Positions 24,547-32,935 of a stretch of DNA of 53,170 bases are shown here, in pieces; position 1 is the first letter of the stretch, and the number at the start of each line of letters is the position of its first letter. Under the pieces are notes generated by a model. It saw only the letters and a list, made by a program, of their open reading frames with translations. It had not been told where the DNA came from and did no database searches. Origin of the DNA: a virus; the IMG/VR virus record IMGVR_UViG_3300005441_000001, positions 1 to 53,170 of that record; one strand, 5' to 3'. A program made the translations under genes and the position numbers.

Positions 24547-24984
24547 ATGACGCATCGTGACGACGTACGAGCTGCGCGCAGCGAACTGAACCGCCGGGCG
24601 AAAGAGCTTGGTATTGACATGGATTCCGAGCGCTCGAAGACAGGCCAAAACGAGCGCACGCTCGCGTACGAAGCGCAGAAGCTTATCAATACGCAGACGC
24701 CTCGTCGCACGACTATGCAGCAACAAGTGGACAATCCGCCTGACGGAGCATTCAATGGTGCGAATACACAGTTTGCGCTCTCTGCGCCTGTCGTTGGGCA
24801 TAACATCTCAGTGATCTGGCACGATTCGCAGGCGAACGTGCAGTGGGTGCTCACAAAAGGAAACGCTAACCCCCCGGCAACGCACGAGTTTTTCTTCGAC
24901 CCGAACGACCCGGACCAGATTGTCGTGGGTGATCCGCCGGTCGGCGGAGACGGACTGGTCGCTGTGTATAAGGTTGAGCGTTAA
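24547..24984 (+). CDS. 145-aa two-part protein
   Basis: MTHRDDVRAARSELNRRAKE is a charged helical N-terminal half. From MQQQVDNPPDGAFNGANTQF on, it is a beta domain of the kind found in tail fibres (DNPPDGAFNGxNTQF, an insertion-fold-like start). An internal start there could yield a separate 87-residue product. The gene starts 2 bases after the previous stop. Confidence 0.65.
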   Translation: MTHRDDVRAARSELNRRAKELGIDMDSERSKTGQNERTLAYEAQKLINTQTPRRTTMQQQVDNPPDGAFNGANTQFALSAPVVGHNISVIWHDSQANVQWVLTKGNANPPATHEFFFDPNDPDQIVVGDPPVGGDGLVAVYKVER

Positions 24985-25011
24985 CGCGTTTTATGCTAAA
25001 AGGGAGTAGTC

Positions 25012-26034
25012 ATGCTAATCAATAGCGGTGGTAAAAAGTTCGGCGGTGCGGGCGGAACTATTGGTAGTTCCACTGGTATTGGTGGTACTATCTCCTCGGG
25101 GACTACGTTTAAGAGTCTCGTGTCGGGGAAGCCGAATGCACCTATCAAGCCGGCGAAGGTCGGGTTGCCATCACGCGGGGACTTCGGGTCGCCGATCGGA
25201 ACGCCGACTGCGGTTGGCCCGAACCGTGGAGACTATGGTAATCCTGACAACGCTGGGTTGGTAGAAACCGCGCGTGACGCGCGTGAGGCTCGGGCTGGCT
25301 TTGCCGATCCGCGCTCGACCGCTGCGTTTCAAAATCTTATGGGGCTGGCTCACGAGCAGACTGGGCAGCAACTCTCAGAGCGCGCGCGTGGGGCGAAGGA
25401 TGCTGCACAGCGGCGCGGGTACGCAGGCGGTTTCGAAGACTCCGACCGGGAAGCAAACTCGGATAGGATGCATGCGCTTGCGAGCGCGGGGTTTGCCGGG
25501 GCGGCTTCGATTCGACAGCAGGAAGGAGAGCAGTACGGGCGTGCAATCGGCGCGTTCACGCAGCTCCAGACTTCTTACAACGAAGCGAAGCAGGCGGGGG
25601 ATATTGCGTTTGCGAGTGACCTTACGCGCACGCACCTTGCGAATGCTGAGAATACTCTCAAGACTGCGGGCCTTAACATGGAGCAGCAACTCTCATACGC
25701 AGGCGCGTTGAACGACGCAAAGATGCTCCAGGCGAAGTTGGATCAAGACTTCAACAATAGCATGATCGATAACAACCGCTATATCGATGGGCAGCAGCAG
25801 ATTGCTGCGCAGCTTCTCGCTGCTCAAATGGCGCTCGAAGAAAAGAAGCGTGAGTTTGATATTGAGAGCGGGTTCCGTGACAAGAAGTTTGCCGAGGATC
25901 AACGGCAGTTTGACCTCGCGCTCAAGGCCGACCCGAACACGGCGCTCCGTACGTTCTCGGACCCTCGTTACGGTGGACCGACCGGGCGGAAGCAGACGAC
26001 AAATACCGGCGCAGTCTTTACTGGCCTGAGTTAA
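25012..26034 (+). CDS. Internal virion / ejection-like protein
   Basis: 340 residues, SD GGGAG. The Gly/Ser-rich start (MLINSGGKKFGGAGGTIGSS) is followed from about 95 by a long Ala/Gln/Arg-rich helical region (AHEQTGQQLSERARGAKDAA). Such low-complexity, helical proteins are typical podovirus ejection proteins carried inside the capsid and delivered into the cell envelope. Assignment is by composition and place. Confidence 0.6.
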   Translation: MLINSGGKKFGGAGGTIGSSTGIGGTISSGTTFKSLVSGKPNAPIKPAKVGLPSRGDFGSPIGTPTAVGPNRGDYGNPDNAGLVETARDAREARAGFADPRSTAAFQNLMGLAHEQTGQQLSERARGAKDAAQRRGYAGGFEDSDREANSDRMHALASAGFAGAASIRQQEGEQYGRAIGAFTQLQTSYNEAKQAGDIAFASDLTRTHLANAENTLKTAGLNMEQQLSYAGALNDAKMLQAKLDQDFNNSMIDNNRYIDGQQQIAAQLLAAQMALEEKKREFDIESGFRDKKFAEDQRQFDLALKADPNTALRTFSDPRYGGPTGRKQTTNTGAVFTGLS

Positions 26035-26039
26035 GCGCC

Positions 26040-27824
26040 GTGCTGCGCGCGGCAACCAGAAGTCTGCTTGCCGCCTTGCTGCTTACGCTGCTGCCTACCG
26101 TTGCGCTTGCAACGAAGGATGGTGGCCCGAACTTCTTCGCGTCGTCGTCGACGGGTTTTACGGCAACGCACTATTGCGGGCGTGGTGGGTGTAGTACTAC
26201 CCAGGGCGCCGACACGAACTTTTGGACGAACCGGCAGCTTACGCTTACGCAGTGTAACGTACGCGGACGGCTGACAAACTCTCCTGGCTCGGGAACGTGG
26301 GCTGTTCACATTCTGTACCACGAGACAGCGCTTGCGGTTGGAACGAGCTGTCAGGATAACATTGCCGGGCTGGTAGATAGTGGTACTGTCTTTACGTTCA
26401 GCGGGGCAGAGACGTTTGATAGTGGGTCGATCGACCTCACGACGGTGAATGGTGGGATTGGTATTGTCGCTCCTGCCTGCACGCAAATCCAGGTGGTTGC
26501 TGCGAGTAGCCCGAGCAATTCTGGAAGCGAGTTTCTTGAGTTTGACTGTAAGGATACGAACACTGACGGTGTAACGGCGTTTGTCGGGCAGAGCGCAACG
26601 TCGCACTCTGCAACTTTCGGTGCGGGAGCTGATACAAATACAACCCTTACAACGAATCGTACGTACTGGATTGCGCCGTATGACATTAGCGCGTGCGCCG
26701 GGGCGTTTTCTGTCGATACAGCGCCGGGCGCGGGTACGTGGACGTTGACTGGGGAGGTTTCGACTGCCGCGTTGGGCGCGAATCAGGTTTGCTCTGATCT
26801 TACCTACACGACAGTTCCGGCTGTAGGAAACCTCTGTCAAGTTGTAATAACAAATCAGTCCTGTAGCTTCGATTTTAACACTGACATGAACGTGCCCGCT
26901 GGCGGGTGCTTTCGGTATTTGGTTACGGAAACGGTCGCGGCTACTGGGACTGCCGGGCAGACGTACTCTATGCACTGCTCTGCCGACGCCGCCGCGACGT
27001 TTGAAACTGGCGCCGCGACGATACACGGTTCAGATTCATCGCAGAATCTTACAACTCTACGGATGGGATCGGTCGCGGGTGCTTTTAACACGACTGGCTC
27101 ACGGATTATCGGCCCTTACGCGCTCGGAACTTGTAGCGGGACTGTTGCTATAGCGACAAATCCTAACGCCGGGACGTTTGATATCTCACTTGAGAGAAAC
27201 AGCGCCGGGGCTTGTACAGGCTCTACTGGGTATACAAATACTGGAACACTCTGTTCGATTAGTACGACACAAAAGACGTGCTCGTTTACTGGCGCGGCGC
27301 TAAACTCAGCCGCCGGGGACTGTCTCGCTGTTGTTGGTACACGCGCGGGCGGGAATACGGCGACTACTGGTGATATTGAGTGGGATGTGAACTGTGTTGA
27401 GGCGGTTGCTACCCCAACGCCTACCGTCACAGCGACGCCTACACTTACAGCTACACCAACGCCTACAGTTACTGCTACGCTGACGCCCACACCAACCGTT
27501 ACTATTACACCTACGCCGACTATAACAGTAACTCCGACGCCTACGTTTACGCCAGTTGAGACAGAGACGCCTACACCGACCGTGACGACTACACCAACGC
27601 CTACGGCGACACCTACACGGACGCCAACTCCTACGCGTACTGCAACCCCTACAGCAACCCGCACTCCGACGCCGACACCAACGCGAACAGAGACCCCGAC
27701 GCCCACGCCTACGCCTACGGTGACGAAGACACCTACGCCAACGCGCACTTGCCCCTTTCCAACGCCCTGCCTCTTTGGTAATCTGGACTGTGTGGCGACT
27801 CCAATCCCGACCGTGACCCCGTGA
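26040..27824 (+). CDS. Secreted modular protein with Pro/Thr-repeat tail, 594 aa
   Basis: A GTG start gives MLRAATRSLLAALLLTLLPT then VALA, a clear Sec signal peptide. Three beta-sandwich-like units follow (about 30-200, 200-340, 340-450), each with conserved Cys and a GTW or GTF turn. The last 130 residues are Thr-Pro repeats (TPTPTVTATPTLTATPTPT). The GTG of the next gene overlaps its end. It could be an exported surface or exclusion protein, or a receptor-binding protein with a signal-like N-terminus. An exported protein in a virion operon is unusual. Confidence 0.75.
   Translation: MLRAATRSLLAALLLTLLPTVALATKDGGPNFFASSSTGFTATHYCGRGGCSTTQGADTNFWTNRQLTLTQCNVRGRLTNSPGSGTWAVHILYHETALAVGTSCQDNIAGLVDSGTVFTFSGAETFDSGSIDLTTVNGGIGIVAPACTQIQVVAASSPSNSGSEFLEFDCKDTNTDGVTAFVGQSATSHSATFGAGADTNTTLTTNRTYWIAPYDISACAGAFSVDTAPGAGTWTLTGEVSTAALGANQVCSDLTYTTVPAVGNLCQVVITNQSCSFDFNTDMNVPAGGCFRYLVTETVAATGTAGQTYSMHCSADAAATFETGAATIHGSDSSQNLTTLRMGSVAGAFNTTGSRIIGPYALGTCSGTVAIATNPNAGTFDISLERNSAGACTGSTGYTNTGTLCSISTTQKTCSFTGAALNSAAGDCLAVVGTRAGGNTATTGDIEWDVNCVEAVATPTPTVTATPTLTATPTPTVTATLTPTPTVTITPTPTITVTPTPTFTPVETETPTPTVTTTPTPTATPTRTPTPTRTATPTATRTPTPTPTRTETPTPTPTPTVTKTPTPTRTCPFPTPCLFGNLDCVATPIPTVTP
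27411..27756 (+). repeat. ACN-CCN Thr-Pro codon repeat tract
   Basis: About 345 bases of degenerate ACN-CCN-ACN codons encoding Thr-Pro/Thr-Val/Thr-Ala repeats. Codon wobble varies, so the repeat is held at protein level rather than as a recent DNA duplication. Similar tracts occur in the next gene (about 28155-28250, 29005-29195, 29640-30030) and at 14120-14200. Confidence 0.8.
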
Positions 27825-30466
27825 TCCAGCGACTACTCATAGCGTTCGTGCTGTTGCTCGCGACGACTGCGCGGGCAGTTGAGCCGATTAAACCGGCTGA
27901 GCTGTTCGCGCCGCAGGATAGCCCTGACTATGGGGATTGTCCGACGTATGGTGGGAATCGCTTCTTCTGGGCACCGCAGTGCGGTGGGTCGGCGGGGCCG
28001 ACTTCGTGCCATACGCATGTGTGCGTGAATCGACTATGTTTCGATCCGAGGTTGTGCTCGGATGGGTTCGTTGCAAAAGGCGTCGGGCCGAACGGGGATG
28101 CGGTTTGTGTGCCTCTACCGACGCCGGGCGGGGGGCCGACATCGACCGCTGAAACCCCGACACCAACATTGAGTGCTACGCCGACACCTACGCTATCGCC
28201 GACGCCGACTGAGACTGAAACACCCACACCTTCGCCCACGCCGACTGTTGATGTGTGTGAAGAGGGAGCAGAGTGTGGGTTTATCACCTGCGAGCAAGTG
28301 CCGGATTGTGTGGGTGTTACACCGACACCCACACCTACTCCAACCAGTACTGCTGCAACGCCGACGCCAACGTTGACGCCCGGTATCTGCGAGGTTATTG
28401 AGGGCTGCGAGACGCCCACGCCGCAGATGACGCCGGAGAACGCGATCCTCTTCGTCGAGAGTGCGGTCCCGGCGACGAGTCAAAACTTCCGCTTCTTCCC
28501 GAATACGCCCGATGACGGCGGCGAACTCGTGCTACGCGGGGCGCCGGGCGGGACGCTCTTTGACCTTTATCTCGACGCGGACGAAATGGAATGGACGTTA
28601 TACGTTGATGGGTCGAATAATATCCTTGAACAGCAAATGTACGATAATGTTACTGGGAATAGTGTTCGCTATGTACGTACTCGCGGACGCGGTGTTCGCG
28701 CGATCTTGGGGCGCTTGCCGGTACAGGATGGAGATTTTGTTAGTAGCGTAGAAGATCAAGCATATGATCCTGACTTGAGTGCCCAAACTGGACACTTAGA
28801 TACTGTGTATGTTGCCGCAGAGCCCTCGCCATCCTATGTGCCAATGAACCGCAGTTTCAAGATTGGTGGTAGTGAATCAACGCTGCGGTCTGTCTTGGAG
28901 TTCTTTGGGCTCACCTACGATGTGGCGTTGACGCAAATCCCCGATTGCTACCAGCTTGGAACAGAAACAAATGGTGGCGGGACACCCGGCGTGCTGGTGT
29001 GTAAAGTGACGCCAACGCTGACAACGACACCTACTCCAACGGGTACGGTAACACCTACGCCTACGGCGACGGTTACTGCGACCCCCACGGTAACGTTGAC
29101 GCCAACGGCGACCCCTACCGTTACGGCGACACCCACCCCGACAGCAACTCCGACCGCGACTACGACGGCGACGCCCACCGCGACCCCCACGCCCGGTTTC
29201 GAAATCCCGCTCATGTTCGCCGCCGCGCAACCGAGTAACTGGCAAGCGGAAGAGTGGTGCCAGGATGGGCGCACGACGACCACGGCCGCTGGCTCGAACT
29301 CCTGTATCATGTCGCTCCCTGCCGACGTGGCCTACGTGCGCGCGCTCCGATGCGAACTCAACTCTGCGCCGGGTTCGGGCCGCGCCTGGAAGCTGACGCT
29401 ACGGATCAAGCCGCAGGGCGGTGTCGAGCATACGACCGGGCTCACCTGTACGATTTCTGGTTCGGCGACGACGTGTGACGAGTTGACGCTCACGAACCCG
29501 GTAATCAGCACCGATAGCCTCATGATTGGCTCATCGCCGATCGGGCTCCCGACTTCTTTCGCGGCGGACGGCACGGGCATTCGATGCGGCGTGATTCTGG
29601 GGGTGCCGCAGACGGGGACGATTCAGGCGACGACGACCGCGACGCCTGCGAATACGCCGACCGCGCCGGGCGTCACGCAAACGCCGACCGTCACGCCGAC
29701 TGCGTTGGCAACGGCTACGGTTACACCGACTGCTACCGTGACTGGAACACCCATTATTTGTCCGACGAACAGCGATGGTACGGGGCCGGCACAGCAAGGA
29801 GAGGATGGAAGTCGACTCCCAATCTGCGCGCCAACCAAAACGGCGACTCCCACGCCTACCCCAACGGTTACGGAGACGCCGACGCCTACCCTGAGCGCGA
29901 CGCCCACAATCATCCCGACGCCGACGCGAACGGGGACAGCCACCCCAACCGCAACAGTGACAAGTACACCGGCTGCGACGCCGACGAGCGCAACGGCGAC
30001 TCCTACGCCTACGATTACGCCAACGCCGAATACCGTCGTGCCATTGATCTTTGATTTCTACGCGATCCCTTCGGCCGGTGTCAGTTACTTTTGGACGTTT
30101 CTGAAAGACCCGAGTACGACAGCAAACGATACATTGTTTACATTTCCCTCGCAGGGCTTTAAGGCTTTTGCCGGCGCTGGTCTCGGAGCAACGGTTTACA
30201 CTGTTGCGAATTTACAGTGCAGTATAACACCCGCGCCTGGTGTTGGAAGTGGATGGGATATTTGTTTGCGGCGCGGTGGCGCGTGTTCGTCGCTGGGGTT
30301 CTCTATCTATAACACATCAACCCTCGGCAACGATGTCACGCATATCGAACCATATGGCGCGGCGAGTACGATCAATATGCAAATTACGCCAGTCAATGCC
30401 CCGGCCGCTATTGTACGTATCGCTTGCGGCGCAGAAGTTCGCTATCTCCCACTGTTCGCACCCTAA
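27821..30466 (+). CDS. Secreted multidomain protein with Pro/Thr linkers, 881 aa
   Basis: A GTG start overlapping the previous stop. MIQRLLIAFVLLLATTARAV is a signal peptide. Five folded segments are separated by Thr-Pro linkers: a Cys-rich head (to about 105), a short Cys segment, a central beta domain (about 205-385), and two C-terminal beta domains (about 465-600 and 745-880) that share an APGxGxxW pattern with each other. The layout is that of a cell-surface adhesin with stalk-like linkers. Role in host binding or exclusion is inferred; no enzymatic motif is seen. Confidence 0.75.
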   Translation: MIQRLLIAFVLLLATTARAVEPIKPAELFAPQDSPDYGDCPTYGGNRFFWAPQCGGSAGPTSCHTHVCVNRLCFDPRLCSDGFVAKGVGPNGDAVCVPLPTPGGGPTSTAETPTPTLSATPTPTLSPTPTETETPTPSPTPTVDVCEEGAECGFITCEQVPDCVGVTPTPTPTPTSTAATPTPTLTPGICEVIEGCETPTPQMTPENAILFVESAVPATSQNFRFFPNTPDDGGELVLRGAPGGTLFDLYLDADEMEWTLYVDGSNNILEQQMYDNVTGNSVRYVRTRGRGVRAILGRLPVQDGDFVSSVEDQAYDPDLSAQTGHLDTVYVAAEPSPSYVPMNRSFKIGGSESTLRSVLEFFGLTYDVALTQIPDCYQLGTETNGGGTPGVLVCKVTPTLTTTPTPTGTVTPTPTATVTATPTVTLTPTATPTVTATPTPTATPTATTTATPTATPTPGFEIPLMFAAAQPSNWQAEEWCQDGRTTTTAAGSNSCIMSLPADVAYVRALRCELNSAPGSGRAWKLTLRIKPQGGVEHTTGLTCTISGSATTCDELTLTNPVISTDSLMIGSSPIGLPTSFAADGTGIRCGVILGVPQTGTIQATTTATPANTPTAPGVTQTPTVTPTALATATVTPTATVTGTPIICPTNSDGTGPAQQGEDGSRLPICAPTKTATPTPTPTVTETPTPTLSATPTIIPTPTRTGTATPTATVTSTPAATPTSATATPTPTITPTPNTVVPLIFDFYAIPSAGVSYFWTFLKDPSTTANDTLFTFPSQGFKAFAGAGLGATVYTVANLQCSITPAPGVGSGWDICLRRGGACSSLGFSIYNTSTLGNDVTHIEPYGAASTINMQITPVNAPAAIVRIACGAEVRYLPLFAP

Positions 30467-31653
30467 TGCCTACGAATAGGAAACCTACTATGACTCTCAC
30501 CATTGGTGCTACGACCTACACCGTCGATACGTTTCCGCTCCCGATTGTTGTCGACACAAATCCGCTGCCGCTCGATCTTGCGCTTAGCGGCTCGACGCTC
30601 TGGCTCTCCTGCGAGTTTGATCGCCGCATCTACTCTGTACCAGTTTCAGCCGCGCCGGGAACGACGATGACCGGCTATGATGTGCCCGCTGCTGCCGCGC
30701 CAATGTTTCGCGTGCTGCTCCAGGGGCAAGACAACCCAAGCCAGATGACGAGCGCGGAGCGCATTCAGGCGACACCCGATGGGTCGATCTGGCTAACACA
30801 GGGCGGAACGGTCTACTACGGCGGGGCTGGGCAAGAGCACGCGCGCGTGATACGGCGGCGTCCGAACGGCACCTGGCAGGCGTTTCTCATTCCGTGGAAC
30901 ACGCCCGGTGCGATCGGGCTACTCGTGGAAGACAACGGGCGCCGGCTCTGGGTCACGAACGCCAACGACAACGCCGGGAACGCAGTGCTTGAAACGCACC
31001 CGCTGTCGTGGACGCCCGCCGATACTGACCCGACGCGTGACCTCTCCAATCCGCCGCCGCTCGGGACGAGCGCGGTTCGGGGGTGGCGTACGCACGCGAT
31101 TACGACTCGCAATAGCTCGCCCGCGCATATCGTTAAAGGTCTCGATGGACGGTTGTATGTGAGCCTCTACTTCGCCAACGCAATCCTCGCGATCGAGCCG
31201 AACACGGGCGCGCAACAGCTTTACCCGCTCCCGCCACCACCAGTAGGGCTCTTTCAGAACTCGGGCGGCCCGTGGCAGATGGCAGTTGGGCTCTCGGGTA
31301 ACATTTGGATTGCAGAAGATGCGGCGCGGTGGCTTACAAAGCTTAATCCTACAACCGGCGTTGCAACTGTCTATGATATTGCGCCTTATTTGAACCCTGG
31401 AGAGGGCCTCCACTCCGTTTGTATCGACCTTGCTCTTGAGTGCATTTGGTTTACAACGTACTCTGGTACGGGGGCGCCAAATGCGGGGCGTATTGGTCGA
31501 CTCTTTAACCTCACTGGCGTCATCCAAGTGTCGCCACCTCTTACCACTCTCGGGTACAATAACGGCGCGACGGGTATTGTACTCGGCCCTGGCGGGACAT
31601 TGTGGGCCGCGCTCTTTGGCGCCAAAGCTGTCGCGAGGTTGACACCCCAATGA
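30466..31653 (+). CDS. Beta-propeller protein (Vgb/NHL-like)
   Basis: 395 residues. Repeated blade signatures: TPDGSIWLTQGG, LDGRLYVSLYFANAILAIEP, LSGNIWIAEDAARWLTKLNP, GPGGTLWAALFGAKAVARLT. This spacing is typical of virginiamycin-B-lyase-like propellers, but the propeller is probably used for binding here. No signal peptide, unlike its neighbours. The start at 30466 uses TAATG; an ATG at 30490 with SD AGGAAA is an alternative. It may form part of the tail tip or receptor-binding complex. Confidence 0.75.
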   Translation: MPTNRKPTMTLTIGATTYTVDTFPLPIVVDTNPLPLDLALSGSTLWLSCEFDRRIYSVPVSAAPGTTMTGYDVPAAAAPMFRVLLQGQDNPSQMTSAERIQATPDGSIWLTQGGTVYYGGAGQEHARVIRRRPNGTWQAFLIPWNTPGAIGLLVEDNGRRLWVTNANDNAGNAVLETHPLSWTPADTDPTRDLSNPPPLGTSAVRGWRTHAITTRNSSPAHIVKGLDGRLYVSLYFANAILAIEPNTGAQQLYPLPPPPVGLFQNSGGPWQMAVGLSGNIWIAEDAARWLTKLNPTTGVATVYDIAPYLNPGEGLHSVCIDLALECIWFTTYSGTGAPNAGRIGRLFNLTGVIQVSPPLTTLGYNNGATGIVLGPGGTLWAALFGAKAVARLTPQ

Positions 31654-31895
31654 CCCCCAAGAACATCGCCGGTTTCAGCAGCGCTATCGTCGCTCTTACT
31701 ATTGCTATGCTGAGCGCGTATATTTCTCTACGCCAAGAGGTATACGCGCGCCCGACCGATACCGTCGTGCGTCAACTCATTGATGATAAGACTACCGACA
31801 AGTTCTTCGAGGTGTTCCGGCGGTTCGACCGCTTAGACCAACGTTTCGACCGGATTGACGCCGAGCTAACTAGGCGTTCTGAAAGGCGTAATTGA
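31650..31895 (+). CDS. 81-aa single-TM protein, lysis-associated
   Basis: The ATG at 31650 overlaps the previous TGA (ATGA). One hydrophobic helix (about 7-27, GFSSAIVALTIAMLSAYISL) is followed by a charged coiled-coil tail (FFEVFRRFDRLDQRFDRIDA). With a holin-like gene and lysozyme next, it may be a class III-like holin, antiholin or inner spanin. Confidence 0.65.
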   Translation: MTPKNIAGFSSAIVALTIAMLSAYISLRQEVYARPTDTVVRQLIDDKTTDKFFEVFRRFDRLDQRFDRIDAELTRRSERRN

Positions 31896-31921
31896 CCAAT
31901 TAACACAAAGTATGCTAGAGT
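31892..31921 (+). promoter_or_regulatory. Sigma70-like promoter before the lysis genes
   Basis: -35 TTGACC (31892-31897), 18-bp spacer, -10 TAGAGT (31916-31921), the same -10 as the tRNA promoter. It would start transcripts just upstream of the holin-like gene (SD AAGGAGG), giving lysis genes their own promoter. Confidence 0.55.
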
Positions 31922-31945
31922 ACTTACATATAAGGAGGCAGTACA

Positions 31946-32182
31946 ATGGGTAAATTTTTCGCTGATCTTTGGAATGACCCCGCGAAGTTTGTAGCAACGG
32001 TTCGCGCGGGGATGGTGTTTGCGGCTGGTGCGGTTGCGACTGGCCTTATCCCTATGCCTAGCGGAGACTTCGGTGCATGGTTGCAATATGCGCTCCCGTG
32101 GTTGCTGGGCGGCGGTGCGGCGGGCATGCCGGCCGGGCAGCGTAACGCTCCGGTATACCCGCGCTTCGAGGTGAAGAAGTAA
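31946..32182 (+). CDS. Holin-like protein, two TM segments
   Basis: 78 residues, with a strong SD. Two hydrophobic helices (about 20-38, RAGMVFAAGAVATGLIP, and 47-62, LQYALPWLLGGGAAGM) and a basic tail match a class II holin that opens the inner membrane for the endolysin. It is followed by a small charged gene and GH24 lysozyme. Confidence 0.7.
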   Translation: MGKFFADLWNDPAKFVATVRAGMVFAAGAVATGLIPMPSGDFGAWLQYALPWLLGGGAAGMPAGQRNAPVYPRFEVKK

Positions 32183-32439
32183 TGGCTTCCTTCGAGCGCC
32201 TTGCGAAAGCTGAGGATAAGCCCACGCGCGCGAATATGATGAAGCAGATTCGCGACATGGACCTTGAACCCAAGCCCGCGAAGAAGAAAGAGGAGAAGTC
32301 GAATAGCCTTGGGAAAGGCGATACCGACTACGAAAAGGGGCCGAATAAGTACAGCGTTGAACGCAAGCCTGGCGAGTCCCTTGAGGAACACCGCGCCCGC
32401 GTAAAGGCCGCGCGGGCAAAGGCTGGGGTTGACGATTAA
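32182..32439 (+). CDS. 85-aa Lys-rich charged protein
   Basis: TAATG start. MASFERLAKAEDKPTRANMM, then a Lys/Glu/Pro-rich middle and a basic helix (SLEEHRARVKAARAKAG). No TM segment. It lies between holin and endolysin and overlaps the endolysin start. Function unknown; probably disordered. Confidence 0.65.
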   Translation: MASFERLAKAEDKPTRANMMKQIRDMDLEPKPAKKKEEKSNSLGKGDTDYEKGPNKYSVERKPGESLEEHRARVKAARAKAGVDD

Positions 32440-32935
32440 ATGTGCCCTTATTGCCTTAGCGATCCTTGCGACTGCCCAAGAACTCACTGACGTGGAAGTG
32501 AGCGATCGATTTGCTGAGCATATCGAGCGCATTGAGGGGTTCCGTGCGAAGGCGTATCGGGACACAGGTGGGGTGTTGACGATTGGGTACGGGCATAAGG
32601 TGCTACCGTCTGAGACGTATCTTCGAACGGTAGTTATCACGCGGGAGGAGGGGGAGCGGTTGTTGCGTAAGGACGTGAAAAAGGCAGTAGAGGCGGTGAA
32701 CGATAACGTGCGCGTGTTGCTGAAACAGGAGCAATTCGACGCGCTTGTGTCATTTGTGTTCAATGTCGGTGAGACCGCGTTCCGGCGATCGACGCTCCTG
32801 CGGAAGCTGAATGACAACCACTGCTGTGCCGTGCCGGATGAAATGCGGCGGTGGGTACGCGACGATGGGTGGGTGGTGCAGGGGTTGGTGAATCGTAGGA
32901 ATGCTGAGATTGCCGTGTATACAGGAGAAGGCTAA
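32429..32935 (+). CDS. GH24 lysozyme-type endolysin
   Basis: A muramidase that cuts peptidoglycan glycan strands. The T4-lysozyme triad is visible with exact family spacing: Glu36-x8-Asp45-x5-Thr51 in RIEGFRAKAYRDTGGVLTIG. C-terminal helices end in WVVQGLVNRRNAEIAVY. It starts at TTG 32429, giving a hydrophobic N-terminus (CALIALAILATA) that may be a signal-arrest-release or Sec signal, so it could reach the periplasm without full dependence on the holin. TTG is weak evidence for the exact start. Confidence 0.9.
   Translation: MTIKCALIALAILATAQELTDVEVSDRFAEHIERIEGFRAKAYRDTGGVLTIGYGHKVLPSETYLRTVVITREEGERLLRKDVKKAVEAVNDNVRVLLKQEQFDALVSFVFNVGETAFRRSTLLRKLNDNHCCAVPDEMRRWVRDDGWVVQGLVNRRNAEIAVYTGEG

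Noticed and set aside
27116-27748. Minus-strand frame coding VGVGV repeats
   Set aside because: It is the reverse-strand shadow of the Thr-Pro codon tract; the plus frame has a signal peptide, a start and operon context. The same applies near 27928-28419, 28948-29310 and 29623-29943.
29584-30054. Plus-frame Asp/Ala/Tyr-rich repeat frame
   Set aside because: Shifted reading of the Thr-Pro repeat in the 881-aa gene, without a start signal or separate support.
31641-31670. TTGACA at the propeller gene end as a promoter
   Set aside because: No -10 at 16-18 bp; the better promoter is at 31892.
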